Origin: Pseudomonas sp. ICMP22404
GTDB lineage: Bacteria > Pseudomonadota > Gammaproteobacteria > Pseudomonadales > Pseudomonadaceae
DNA: 64,000 nucleotides
Assembly: GCF_006227205.1 (NCBI RefSeq)
Contig: NZ_VCNG01000014.1
Location: 1-64,000 of the forward strand
Reading direction: 5' to 3'
Within the stretch, counting starts at the first letter, position 1, and each line of letters starts with the position of its first letter. The notes beneath the pieces were generated by a model that saw nothing but the letters and a program-made list of their open reading frames with translations, did not search any database and had not been told where the DNA came from. Shown here in pieces: positions 1 through 8,000 of the stretch. Both the position numbers and the translations under genes were made by a program.

Positions 1-354
1 GGTGCCGGCGGTGCCTTTGCCGCCATCGAGCTTGATCGAGTACAGGCCCAGCACGTCCATGCCGAACCCCACCGGGCCCTGGGTGAAACCGGACTTGGCG
101 TCGAGGATGAAGTTCTGGGTCCATTCCTCGGCCTTGCCCTGGGCGTTGTTCGAGTTGATGAAGTTGCGGTTGAAGTAGGCATTGCGCAGGGTCAACGTGG
201 CCTTGGCGTCGTCGACGAAACCTTCGGCGTGGACGGCGGTTGGCAGGAACGCGGCCAGACCACTGCAACCGAGCAGGAGCATCGCGGGGCTGGAATGGAG
301 AAGGGTACGGCGGGTTGGACGGCTGTCGGGCGAAAAACGGACACGTGTGCTCAC
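1..354 (-). CDS. OprD-family outer-membrane porin, N-terminal part (cut by window edge)
   Basis: This is the first 118 codons of a minus-strand gene that continues beyond base 1. The start is a GTG at 354, preceded by the Shine-Dalgarno-like TAGGAAG about eight bases upstream. The N-terminus has a basic stretch, a hydrophobic segment with a cysteine (LLLGCSGLAAF) and a probable signal-peptidase site at AVHA-EG. The mature part opens with FVDDAKATLTLRNAYFNR and continues to GKAEEWTQNFILDAKSGFT and GFGMDVLGLYSIKLDGG, which is the characteristic start of the OprD/OccD/OccK substrate-specific porins. These take up amino acids, sugar acids or aromatic acids. The substrate cannot be told from this fragment. 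The cysteine in the signal region could suggest a lipoprotein, but the family normally has an ordinary signal peptide. Confidence 0.85.
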   Translation of the reverse strand, partial: MSTRVRFSPDSRPTRRTLLHSSPAMLLLGCSGLAAFLPTAVHAEGFVDDAKATLTLRNAYFNRNFINSNNAQGKAEEWTQNFILDAKSGFTQGPVGFGMDVLGLYSIKLDGGKGTAGT

Positions 355-387
355 GATGATGGCTTCCTACTTTTGTTGTTTTTATTT

Positions 388-408
388 TTGTCATACGTCG
401 TCGTACAA
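388..408. promoter_or_regulatory. Inverted repeat upstream of the porin, possible operator
   Basis: The sequence contains TACG-TCGT-CGTA inside TTGTCATACG...CGTACAA, an imperfect dyad 34 to 54 bases upstream of the porin GTG start. Dyads of this kind with TTGT/ACAA ends are typical of FadR-type GntR regulators, which often control OprD porins together with sugar-acid transporters. The regulator identity is inference. No regulator of that kind is in the window. Confidence 0.3.
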
Positions 409-649
409 CATGGCGTCGATTATTTGTGGGCCGTTGCGCATTGTCAACTGGCCATGATCGGAATTATCCAATTGAGCGATGCTTGAAAGTCGCCTGGATC
501 GACGGTTTCAGCAGAGGGGAGTGCAGAACGCGGCCTTGGCAGTGGTTTGATGCAGGTAGCCGCCTTGCCTGAAAGTTATGCGATGACTGGTCTAAGACAT
601 TGGTCGAATGGTACCAGCGCACGTTCGCCGAATAGGAACACGATCAAAT

Positions 650-738
650 GTGGGAGCGAGCCTGCTCGCGATAGCGGTACACCCGCCAACCTTCATCCTG
701 GCTGACCCGCCGCTATCGCGAGCAGGCTCGCTCCCACA
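650..738. repeat. REP pair (BIME), inverted
   Basis: Two copies of the Pseudomonas REP core GTGGGAGCGAGCCTGCTCGC face each other (650-677 forward, 709-737 reverse), separated by a unique spacer of about 30 bases. Each copy carries an internal GCGAGC/GCTCGC stem and a GATAGCGG tail. It lies upstream of the TetR gene. Confidence 0.9.
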
Positions 739-806
739 GGCAATCCCGGTATTTTCGACAGTGGGGGAATGCTAGTCTTGGGCATCGCTGTTGCCAGGGA
801 GCCCTC

Positions 807-1427
807 ATGGGCAATCACAAGATCGAGATTCGTCGCAGTAACGTCGAGAAAATCCTTCTGGCCGCCGAGAAGGTCTTTGCCGAGAAAGGCTTCGGCAGCA
901 CCGCCATGGCCGACATCGCGGCTGAAGTGCAGTTGCCCCGTTCCAACCTGCACTACTACTTCAGCACCAAGACCGAGCTCTACAGCGCCGTGCTGTTCGA
1001 TCTGCTGGAAGTCTGGAAGCAGGACGCCTTGTGCTTCGAAATGTTCGACGATCCGCGGGTGGTGCTCAGCAGTTATATCCGCGCCAAGATGAACCATTCC
1101 CGCAGCCGGCCCTATGGTTCGAAGGTCTGGGCCAACGAAGTGATCCATGGCGCGCCCACGCTGGGGCAGGCGCTGGACGTCAGTCTTTATGAATGGGCCA
1201 AGATGAAGGAAGCGAAAATTCGCCAGTGGGTGGAGGACAAACGCATCCTGCCGGTGGAGCCGTCGAGCCTGCTTTACATGATCTGGGCTTCGACCCAGCA
1301 CTACGCCGACTTCGACCACCAGATCAACATCCTCAACGATCACCAGCCGTTGTCGGACATGCAGTTCGAGCGGGCGGTGCAGACGGTGACCGGGGTGATT
1401 TTGCGAGGGATCGGGTTGGAGCCTTAG
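807..1427 (+). CDS. TetR-family regulator, RutR-like, probably of pyrimidine catabolism
   Basis: This 206-residue protein has a TetR helix-turn-helix near residues 10-60 (KILLAAEKVFAEKGFGSTAMADIA, then LPRSNLHYYFSTK) and a C-terminal ligand-binding part with the YcdC/RutR look (MNHSRSRPYGSKVWANEVI; SLLYMIWASTQHYADF). RutR in E. coli senses uracil and controls pyrimidine use. Here the gene is next to, and convergent with, a complete reductive pyrimidine pathway, which supports a role as its local regulator. The ATG at 807 follows the ribosome binding site GGGAG. A REP pair separates its end from preA. The ligand and the operators are not proven by sequence. Confidence 0.8.
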   Translation: MGNHKIEIRRSNVEKILLAAEKVFAEKGFGSTAMADIAAEVQLPRSNLHYYFSTKTELYSAVLFDLLEVWKQDALCFEMFDDPRVVLSSYIRAKMNHSRSRPYGSKVWANEVIHGAPTLGQALDVSLYEWAKMKEAKIRQWVEDKRILPVEPSSLLYMIWASTQHYADFDHQINILNDHQPLSDMQFERAVQTVTGVILRGIGLEP

Positions 1428-1446
1428 TGTTGTGTCGGGGCTGACG

Positions 1447-1521
1447 GCGCTATCGCGAGCAGGCTCGCTCCCACATTGGAAATGCGATCCTCTGTGGGAG
1501 CGAGCCCGCTCGCGATGGCGC
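1447..1521. repeat. REP pair (BIME) between convergent genes
   Basis: A reverse copy (1449-1475) and a forward copy (1493-1520) of the REP core lie between the ends of the TetR gene and preA. The forward copy has one change in the core (GAGCCCGCTC instead of GAGCCTGCTC). Such elements between convergent genes can act as bidirectional transcript ends. Confidence 0.9.
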
Positions 1522-1541
1522 CACTCCAGGCACCGCAGCTC

Positions 1542-2816
1542 TCAAACGGCTACATGATAGGGATTACGCGGATCATGGTCCCAGTCCAGAAACGGCTTGC
1601 CCGTTTCCACCGGGACCATCTCGATGCAATCCTGCACCGGGCAGGTAATCTGACACAGGTTGCAGCCTACGCACTCTTCATCGATCACTTCATATTTGCG
1701 CGTTCCATCAGTTTGCTTGTGGCTGGCGATGGCCTGGTGTGAGGTGTCTTCACAGGCGATGTGGCAGCGACCACAACCGATGCAGGCCTCCTGGTCGATT
1801 TTCGCGATGACCTGGTAGTTGATGTCCAGGTACTTCCAATCGGTGGTGTTGCCCACTGCGCGACCGGAGAACGCCTGAAGGTTGGCGTGCCCCTGGCTGT
1901 CCATCCAACGTGACAGGCCGTCCTTCATCTCCTCGACGATGCGAAAACCGTGCAGCATCGCCGCCGTGCACACTTGTACCGCGCCGCTGCCCAGGGCGAT
2001 GAATTCCGCGGCGTCGCGCCAACTGCCGATGCCGCCGATGCCGCAGATGGGTAAGCCGTGGGTCTGCGGATCACGGGCGATTTCCGCCACCATGTTCAGT
2101 GCGATCGGCTTGACCGCCGAGCCGCAGTAACCGCCATGGGTGCTCTGGCTGCCGACGGTGGGCAGCGCGACCATCCGCTCCAGGTCGACGCTGGTGATGG
2201 AGTTGATGGTATTGATCAGCGACACCGCGTCCGCGCCACCGCGATGGGCCGCCCGGGCGGCGACGCGGATGTCGGTGATGTTTGGCGTGAGCTTGACGAT
2301 CACCGGCAGGGAGCAATAGGTCTTGCACCAGCGGGTCACCTGCTCGACGTACTCCGGCACCTGGCCGACCGCCGCCCCCATGCCCCGTTCCGGCATGCCG
2401 TGGGGGCAACCGAAGTTCAGCTCGATACCGTCGGCGCCGGTGGCTTCCACCAGCGGCAGAATGTGTTTCCAGGACTCTTCGACACAGGGCACCATCAGCG
2501 ACACGATCAAGGCCCGGTCTGGCCAGTCCTTCTTCACCTGGGTGATTTCCCGCAGGTTGATCTCCAGGGAGCGGTCGGTGATCAGCTCGATGTTATTGAT
2601 GCCCAACACCTCGCGATTCGCGCCGAAGTGGGCCGAGTAGCGCGACGACACGTTCACTGCCGCCGGGTCTTCTCCCAGGGTTTTCCAGACCACGCCACCC
2701 CAGCCGGCCTTGAAGGCGCGCACCACGTTGTAGGCCTTGTCAGTGGGCGGCGCGGAGGCCAGCCAGAACGGGTTGGGGGCTTTGATGCCGGCGAAGACAA
2801 TCGACAGATCGGCCAT
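1542..2816 (-). CDS. preA: NAD-dependent dihydropyrimidine dehydrogenase, subunit PreA
   Basis: This 424-residue protein is the FMN subunit that reduces uracil and thymine to their 5,6-dihydro forms, the first step of the reductive pathway. The N-terminal 300 residues are a dihydroorotate-dehydrogenase-like TIM barrel (GADGIELNFGCPHGM, PVIVKLTPNITDI, GIGGIGSW with the FMN phosphate loop). The C-terminus carries two [4Fe-4S] ferredoxin motifs: CIGCGRCHIAC, and CVGCNLCQITCPVQDC. The family length is normal. The ATG at 2816 comes directly after the preT stop codon without a spacer, so the two subunits are translated from one message. It forms a complex with PreT, which feeds electrons from NAD(P)H. 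Confidence 0.95.
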   Translation of the reverse strand: MADLSIVFAGIKAPNPFWLASAPPTDKAYNVVRAFKAGWGGVVWKTLGEDPAAVNVSSRYSAHFGANREVLGINNIELITDRSLEINLREITQVKKDWPDRALIVSLMVPCVEESWKHILPLVEATGADGIELNFGCPHGMPERGMGAAVGQVPEYVEQVTRWCKTYCSLPVIVKLTPNITDIRVAARAAHRGGADAVSLINTINSITSVDLERMVALPTVGSQSTHGGYCGSAVKPIALNMVAEIARDPQTHGLPICGIGGIGSWRDAAEFIALGSGAVQVCTAAMLHGFRIVEEMKDGLSRWMDSQGHANLQAFSGRAVGNTTDWKYLDINYQVIAKIDQEACIGCGRCHIACEDTSHQAIASHKQTDGTRKYEVIDEECVGCNLCQITCPVQDCIEMVPVETGKPFLDWDHDPRNPYHVAV

Positions 2817-4184
2817 TTACGCAGCCTCCACGTTGAGCATGAGTTGGGCATTGATCGCCTCGGCGGCGAGCTTGCCGTGCTGCACCGCCTGTACGGTGAG
2901 GTCCTGGTCCAGGCTTGTGCAGTCGCCGCCGGCATACACGCCGGGGATACTGGTGCGCAGGTGTTCGTCCACCAGGATCCGCCCGTCCTGGCGCTTGAGT
3001 TCCCGGGCCAGCGGGTCTACCAGTGCGTCCTCGTCGAAAGCCTGGCCGATGGCTTTGAAAATGCCGTCGGCGGGCAGGTCGAACGTGTCGGCATCGATGA
3101 CCAGTCGGCCATTCTCCAGGTGGGTGCGGGAGAAGCGCATGCCCCGCACGTGCCCAGCGTCGTCGAGCAGCACCTGTTGCGGTTGGGCCCAGGTCAGCAG
3201 GCGGACCTGATTGGCCTTGGCGATGTCCTGTTCGTGCCCGGTTGCGCCCATGTCCTCAAGCCCGCGACGGTAAACCAGGCTGACGTCCCGGGCACCGAGG
3301 CGGGCCATCTGCACGGCCATGTCGATAGCGGTGTTGCCGGCTCCGAGCACGATGCAACGGTCGGCCAGCGGCAATTGACTGAGGTCGTCGGTCTGGCGCA
3401 GCTCGCGGATGTAGTCAGTGGCGGCCAGCAGCCCCGGCGCTTGTTCGTCGCTCAGGCCCAGTTGTTTGCTGGCGGCCAGGCCGAGGCCGAGGAACACCGC
3501 GTCGAACTGTTGGTGCAGTTCGCTCAGGCTGAGGTTCTCGCCCAGTTTCTGACCGTGGCGGATTTCGATGCCGCCGATCTCCAGCAGGAAGTTCAATTCG
3601 CGCTGGGCGTAGTCGTCCACCAGTTTGTACTTGGCGATCCCGTACTCATTGAGACCGCCGGCCTTGTCCCTGGCTTCGAAAATCACCACGTCATGACCGT
3701 GCATCGCACTGCGGTGAGCGCAGGACAAGCCTGCCGGACCGGCACCGACCACGGCGATGCGCTTGCCCGTGGTGGCGGCCCGTTTGAACGGGTGTTCGCT
3801 GAAGTGGGCATTGTCCACGGCGTAGCGCTGCAACAGGCCGATCAACACCGGGGCGCATTCGTGGCTGTTGTTGCGCACGCAGGCTTGCTCGCAAAGGATC
3901 TCCGTAGGGCAGACCCGGGCGCAACTGCCGCCGAGGATGTTGGCCGAGAGAATCTTCTGGGCCGCGCCCTGGACATTGTCCTGGTGGATGTTGCGAATGA
4001 ACGAAGGAATATCGATCTCGCTCGGGCAAGCGTTCACGCACGGTGCGTCGTAGCAGTACAGGCACCGCGACGCTTCCAGGTGGGCTTGCCTGACGTTGAG
4101 CGGTGGCGCCAGATCGCTGAAGCGGGCGGCGAGGGTGGTCGGGTCTTCCTGGGAATGGGGAAGGTGGCTCAAGGGCTGGATCAT
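2817..4184 (-). CDS. preT: NAD-dependent dihydropyrimidine dehydrogenase, subunit PreT
   Basis: This 455-residue flavoprotein resembles the small subunit of glutamate synthase and supplies NAD(P)H electrons to PreA. The N-terminal region has the cysteine-rich iron-sulfur domain (RCLYCYDAPCVNACP, then GGSCARVCPTEILCEQAC). An FAD dinucleotide fold follows (AVVGAGPAGLSCAHRSA), then a nucleotide-binding fold (CIVLGAGNTAIDMAVQ) and the C-terminal FAD motif GVYAGGDCTS. It starts at 4184 and is the upstream gene of the preT-preA pair. A REP pair lies between it and the dihydropyrimidinase gene, so transcription from that gene may or may not read through. Confidence 0.95.
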   Translation of the reverse strand: MIQPLSHLPHSQEDPTTLAARFSDLAPPLNVRQAHLEASRCLYCYDAPCVNACPSEIDIPSFIRNIHQDNVQGAAQKILSANILGGSCARVCPTEILCEQACVRNNSHECAPVLIGLLQRYAVDNAHFSEHPFKRAATTGKRIAVVGAGPAGLSCAHRSAMHGHDVVIFEARDKAGGLNEYGIAKYKLVDDYAQRELNFLLEIGGIEIRHGQKLGENLSLSELHQQFDAVFLGLGLAASKQLGLSDEQAPGLLAATDYIRELRQTDDLSQLPLADRCIVLGAGNTAIDMAVQMARLGARDVSLVYRRGLEDMGATGHEQDIAKANQVRLLTWAQPQQVLLDDAGHVRGMRFSRTHLENGRLVIDADTFDLPADGIFKAIGQAFDEDALVDPLARELKRQDGRILVDEHLRTSIPGVYAGGDCTSLDQDLTVQAVQHGKLAAEAINAQLMLNVEAA

Positions 4185-4252
4185 GGAATGGGCCTCACGG
4201 TGTTGGAGGTGCTGCCTCTGGTGGGCAGTGTTTTTCTGGGTGCTGCGCTGGC

Positions 4253-4321
4253 CTCATCGCGAGCAGGCTCGCTCCCACATTGGAAATGCGGCCCCTGTGG
4301 TAGCGAGCCCGCTCGCGATCG
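4253..4321. repeat. REP pair (BIME), one arm decayed
   Basis: A reverse REP copy (about 4254-4279) and a forward copy (4295-4321) lie between hydA and preT. The forward copy reads GTGGTAGCGAGCCCGCTCGC, with two changes from the usual core. The element interrupts an otherwise collinear three-gene run. Confidence 0.85.
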
Positions 4322-4337
4322 GCCGAAGGCCTCGATT

Positions 4338-5777
4338 TCAGCGTTTAACGGCAGTGGGCCTTTGCAACTCAGCCCGCTTGCTCAGCAAGTCGAACACCGC
4401 CGGATACGCCGGTCGTTCGATATAGCGCCCGGCACCGCGCTCGGCCCGCAGGTCACCGTTGGCCCATACCAGCCGACCCTGGCTGATGGTGTGGCTGGGC
4501 ACGCCGCGCACGGTCTTGCCTTCGAAGATGTTGAAATCCACTTGCTGATGGTGGGTCTTGGCCGAAATCGTGCGGCTGCCTTGGGGATCCCAGAGCACCA
4601 GGTCGGCGTCGGCGCCGACGCGGATTGCCCCTTTGCGCGGGTAGAGATTGAAGATCTTCGCGGTGTTGGTGGAGGTCAGTGCGACGAAATCCTGCATCGA
4701 CAATTTGCCGCTGTTGACCCCTTCGTCCCAGAGCACGGCCATGCGGTCTTCGATGCCGGCGGTGCCGTTGGGGATCTTGCTGAAGTCGTCGCGGCCGGCG
4801 GCTTTCTGTTCGGCGCAGAAACAGCAATGGTCGGTGGCGGTGGTGTGCAGATTGCCCGATTGCAAGCCGTGCCACAGCGCTTCCTGATGTCCGCGGGGAC
4901 GGAAGGGCGGACTCATCACGTAACCGGCTGCGGTCTGCCAGTCGGGGTGGCGATAGACACTGTCGTCCAGCAACAGGTGCCCGGCCAGCACTTCACCATA
5001 GACCGGTTGGCCTTTGCTGCGGGCATAGGTGATTTCGTCCAACGCTTCCCGGGTGGAAACGTGTACCAGGTACAGCGGCGTGCCCAGCGTCTCGGCAATG
5101 CGGATGGCCCGGCTCGCGGCTTCGCCTTCCACCTGCGAAGGCCGTGACAGCGGGTGCGCTTCGGGCCCGGTGATGCCCTGGGCCAACAGCTTGCGCTGCA
5201 GGTGGTAGACCAACTCGCCGTTCTCGGCGTGCACCGTGGGCACCGCGCCCAGTTCCAGGCACCGTTCGAAACTCGCCACCAGGGTGTCGTCGGCGGCCAT
5301 GATCGCGTTCTTGTAGGCCATGAAATGCTTGAAACTGTTCACGCCGTGGTGATTGACCAGCTCGGCCATTTCTTCACGGACCTGCTCGCTCCACCAGGTG
5401 ATTGCGACGTGAAAACCGTAGTCGCTGGCGCTTTTCTCGGCCCAGCCGCGCCATTGATGAAAGGCTTCCATCAGCGACTGCTGGGGATTGGGGATCACGA
5501 AGTCGATGATCGAGGTGGTCCCGCCGGCCAAGCCTGCTGCGGTGCCGCTGAAGAAGTCTTCGCTGGCGACCGTGCCCATGAATGGCAACTGCATATGGGT
5601 ATGGGGATCGATGCCGCCGGGCATCAGGTATTGACCGCTGCCATCGAGCACTTCGACCGCGGCCGGAATCTCCAGGTTTTCGCCGATGGCCTTGATCATG
5701 CCGTCGGCACAGAACACATCGGCGCGGTAACTTTCATCATGGGTAATAACGGTGGCGCCACGGATCAACAGAGACAT
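4338..5777 (-). CDS. hydA: Dihydropyrimidinase (D-hydantoinase)
   Basis: This 479-residue amidohydrolase opens dihydrouracil and dihydrothymine to N-carbamoyl-beta-alanine and its methyl homologue, the second pathway step. The metal site is visible: GGIDPHTHMQLPF, the bridging-lysine region VNSFKHFMAYKNA, the histidines in VPTVHAENGEL and LYLVHVSTREA, and the aspartate in HTTATDHCCFC. The length is typical for the family. The start at 5777 (MSLLIRGATVITHDE) matches the usual N-terminus and is preceded by a GAGGAA-type site. It heads the minus-strand group hydA-preT-preA and is divergent from the permease gene, so the 620-base gap between them is the likely control region. Confidence 0.93.
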   Translation of the reverse strand: MSLLIRGATVITHDESYRADVFCADGMIKAIGENLEIPAAVEVLDGSGQYLMPGGIDPHTHMQLPFMGTVASEDFFSGTAAGLAGGTTSIIDFVIPNPQQSLMEAFHQWRGWAEKSASDYGFHVAITWWSEQVREEMAELVNHHGVNSFKHFMAYKNAIMAADDTLVASFERCLELGAVPTVHAENGELVYHLQRKLLAQGITGPEAHPLSRPSQVEGEAASRAIRIAETLGTPLYLVHVSTREALDEITYARSKGQPVYGEVLAGHLLLDDSVYRHPDWQTAAGYVMSPPFRPRGHQEALWHGLQSGNLHTTATDHCCFCAEQKAAGRDDFSKIPNGTAGIEDRMAVLWDEGVNSGKLSMQDFVALTSTNTAKIFNLYPRKGAIRVGADADLVLWDPQGSRTISAKTHHQQVDFNIFEGKTVRGVPSHTISQGRLVWANGDLRAERGAGRYIERPAYPAVFDLLSKRAELQRPTAVKR

Positions 5778-5933
5778 TCCGAGTTCCTCGCAGGCAATGA
5801 CCGACTGATGTCGGTTCTTTATGTTTTATAGATCACGATTGGACAGTGACGCAGTCATGCAGGTTGTTGATCCTGTCATTGCTGTCAGGATTAGACGCTA
5901 GCTGGAGTTATTGAAATGATCAAGATTATTTTT

Positions 5934-5961
5934 AACAAGTTACTTGTGAATTCAACTTGTT
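5934..5961. promoter_or_regulatory. Nested inverted repeats, candidate operator
   Basis: AACAAGTT at 5934-5941 is repeated inverted as AACTTGTT at 5954-5961. The left arm is also part of a tighter palindrome, ACAAGT-T-ACTTGT, at 5935-5947. The overlapping dyads in an AT-rich divergent promoter region look like a regulator-binding site. Which protein binds is unknown. Confidence 0.4.
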
Positions 5962-6251
5962 GATATTTAAGAAGTAATTATTCAGATCACCAAAATGATG
6001 AGGGGGCTCACCATTTTGACGCACTTGACAGGATTCTTATTTGAGCGAGATTTGTCATGGTAAATCAGCGGCTTGAAAGCAGTGGACGTGCGGCCTAGAC
6101 ACGTCGCATTCATTCGGGATGCACCACTTTGAATCCCGGGCTCGACAGAATGCGCACGTCATCTAGCCTGAAGACGGTAACAGCGCAAGCAGCAGGGCCT
6201 TGAATGGCTGTTTTATTTCCAGGAATCAGAGGGTTGTAACGCTTATATCGA

Positions 6252-6294
6252 TCGACCGGTCAACTCGGCGCGTTATTCGGCACGGTAATTGAGT
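6252..6294 (+). promoter_or_regulatory. Candidate permease promoter: GACCGGTC palindrome and sigma-54-like element
   Basis: TCGACCGGTCAA at 6252-6263 is a palindrome whose halves resemble those of the E. coli RutR site (TTGACC/GGTCAA), although the usual spacer bases are missing. At 6278-6294 the sequence CGGCACG-GTAA-TTGAG matches the sigma-54 pattern TGGCACG-N4-TTGCA with a correct GG to G-A distance, but has GA where GC is expected. Both are suggestive only. Confidence 0.3.
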
Positions 6295-6400
6295 GTCTGC
6301 GTTGCCAAGCAGGGTCGTCGGTCGCCAGCGTGCTTTACATGCAAGTACTCCGGCCATCGCCCTGTCGATGAGCAAAAATAATGAAAACAGTGGAGCGGAC

Positions 6401-7879
6401 ATGACCAGATCAACTGTGACCGAGCGCGATGGGTTGTTCGAGCTTGAAGCCGGCAGCGACGTACTCGAGAGCCCCCGTTACAACCACGACATCGCACCGA
6501 CGAAAGTGCATGAGAGAACCTGGAACAAATGGCACATCACTGCGCTGTGGGTCGGCATGGCGATCTGCGTGCCGACCTACACCCTTGGCGGCGTACTCAC
6601 CGCCTATTTCGGCCTGACGGTGGGCGAGGCGCTGCTGGCGATTCTGTTCGCCAACATCATCGTATTGATTCCCCTGACCCTGAACGCCTTTGCCGGAACC
6701 AAGTACGGCATTCCGTTTCCGGTATTGCTGCGCTCGTCCTTCGGGGTCATCGGTTCCAACGTTCCTTGTCTGATCCGCGCCCTGGTGGCATGCGGCTGGT
6801 TCGGGATCCAGACCATGTTCGGCGGGCTGGCGATCCACCTGTTTCTCGGTTCGGTGTTCGAAGGCTGGAAAAGCCTCGGGGGCACGGGCGAGGTACTGGG
6901 CTTCATGATGTTCTGGGTCATGAACCTGTGGGTGGTGCTGCGGGGCGCCGAATCGATCAAGTGGCTGGAAACCCTGTCCGCGCCGCTGTTGGTGCTGGTG
7001 GGGGCCGGCCTGCTGATGTGGGCCTTGCCGAATGTCTCCCTGACCGAGCTGATGGCGGTGCCGGCCAAGCGACCCGAGGGTGTCGGCGTGACCAGCTACT
7101 TCCTTGCCGGACTGACGGCCATGGTTGGTTTCTGGGCGACCCTGTCATTGAACATTCCGGATTTCAGCCGGTATGCCAAGAGCCAGAAGGACCAGATTGT
7201 GGGACAGATCATAGGCCTGCCCCTGACCATGTTCCTGTTCGCCTCCCTCGGCGTGGTCATGACCGCCGCTTCGGAAAAACTGGTGGGTGTGACCGTCTCC
7301 GATCCGGTGACCTTGATCGGGCATATCCAGAGCCCGTTGTGGGTCGCGCTGGCCATGGTGCTGATCATCGTCGCCACGCTCTCGACCAACACCGCCGCCA
7401 ACATTGTCTCGCCCACCAATGACTTCCAGAACCTGGCGCCCAAGGTGATCGGCCGCTCCAAGGCCGTGATGCTGACCGGGCTGGTGGGGCTGGCACTGAT
7501 GGCCCACGAACTGCTGAAAAAACTCGGCTGGATTGTCTCCGACGTCAGCCTTGAATCGGTGTATTCCAATTGGCTGCTGGGGTATTCGAGTCTGCTGGGG
7601 CCGATTGCCGGGATCATGGTGGTGGATTACTTCCTGATCAAGAAACAACAGCTGGACTTGGCCGGGTTGTACCGCGACGACGTTTACCCTGCGTGGAACT
7701 GGAACGGTTTCATCGCCTTCGGCGTGCCGGTGGCATTGACGCTGCTGTCCCTGGGCAGTGATGCGTTCAACTGGTTCTACAGCTACGGCTGGTTCACCGG
7801 CTCGGCGCTGGGCGGGGTGATTTATTACGGGTTGTGCAGTTTGCGTGCGAGCCCATCCGTCGCCAAGTCCGCCGTGTAG
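6401..7879 (+). CDS. NCS1-family nucleobase permease, probably uracil/dihydropyrimidine uptake
   Basis: This is a 492-residue inner-membrane transporter with about twelve hydrophobic segments. Family signatures are the N-terminal ERTWNKWHITALWVGMAICVPTY, the RSSFGVIGSNVPCLIRALVACGWFGIQT region of helix 3, FWATLSLNIPDFSRYAK, and STNTAANIVSPTNDF. NCS1 permeases import uracil, cytosine, hydantoins, allantoin or thiamine; the neighbouring genes favour pyrimidines. The ATG at 6401 was chosen because a GGAG site lies six bases upstream; the open frame extends to 6293 and also offers an ATG at 6368. It is followed after a REP pair by the amidohydrolase gene on the same strand. Confidence 0.88.
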   Translation: MTRSTVTERDGLFELEAGSDVLESPRYNHDIAPTKVHERTWNKWHITALWVGMAICVPTYTLGGVLTAYFGLTVGEALLAILFANIIVLIPLTLNAFAGTKYGIPFPVLLRSSFGVIGSNVPCLIRALVACGWFGIQTMFGGLAIHLFLGSVFEGWKSLGGTGEVLGFMMFWVMNLWVVLRGAESIKWLETLSAPLLVLVGAGLLMWALPNVSLTELMAVPAKRPEGVGVTSYFLAGLTAMVGFWATLSLNIPDFSRYAKSQKDQIVGQIIGLPLTMFLFASLGVVMTAASEKLVGVTVSDPVTLIGHIQSPLWVALAMVLIIVATLSTNTAANIVSPTNDFQNLAPKVIGRSKAVMLTGLVGLALMAHELLKKLGWIVSDVSLESVYSNWLLGYSSLLGPIAGIMVVDYFLIKKQQLDLAGLYRDDVYPAWNWNGFIAFGVPVALTLLSLGSDAFNWFYSYGWFTGSALGGVIYYGLCSLRASPSVAKSAV

Positions 7880-7886
7880 AGGAGGG

Positions 7887-7960
7887 CCCTATCGCGAGCA
7901 GGCTCGCTCCCACATGTGCAATGCACTCCCCTGTGGGGGCGAGCCTGCTCGCGATGGCGG
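7887..7960. repeat. REP pair (BIME)
   Basis: A reverse copy (7887-7914) and a forward copy (7932-7960, core GTGGGGGCGAGCC with one change) separate the permease from the downstream hydrolase. The second copy ends about 40 bases before the hydrolase start. Confidence 0.9.
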
Positions 7961-8000
7961 CTTCGAATACAGCGAAAAATGCCTGGAAAAGGAGATCTCC

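Larger units (their letters stand above)
355..806. other. Intergenic region between the porin and the TetR gene
   Basis: This 452-base gap holds the porin promoter region at its left end, including the dyad at 388-408, and a REP pair at 650-738. A short partial dyad GTCTAAGAC lies at 590-598. Two overlapping short reading frames at 182-486 have no convincing ribosome binding site and overlap the porin start, so they were not called as genes. Confidence 0.6.
5778..6400. other. Divergent control region of the pyrimidine genes
   Basis: This 623-base gap is clearly more AT-rich than its surroundings over 5810-6060. It contains the dyad at 5934-5961, a RutR-like half palindrome at 6252-6263 and a sigma-54-like sequence at 6278-6294. 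An in-frame extension of the permease reading frame to 6293 exists but lacks a ribosome binding site. No other gene is visible. Confidence 0.6.

Noticed and set aside
182..486. Two small plus-strand frames overlapping the porin start
   Set aside because: They overlap the supported porin N-terminus on the other strand and have no ribosome site.
2058..5147. A 1029-codon plus-strand open frame across the pyrimidine genes
   Set aside because: It is antisense to preA, preT and hydA, which have clear family motifs. High-GC DNA produces such long antisense frames, and the translated sequence shows no domain.
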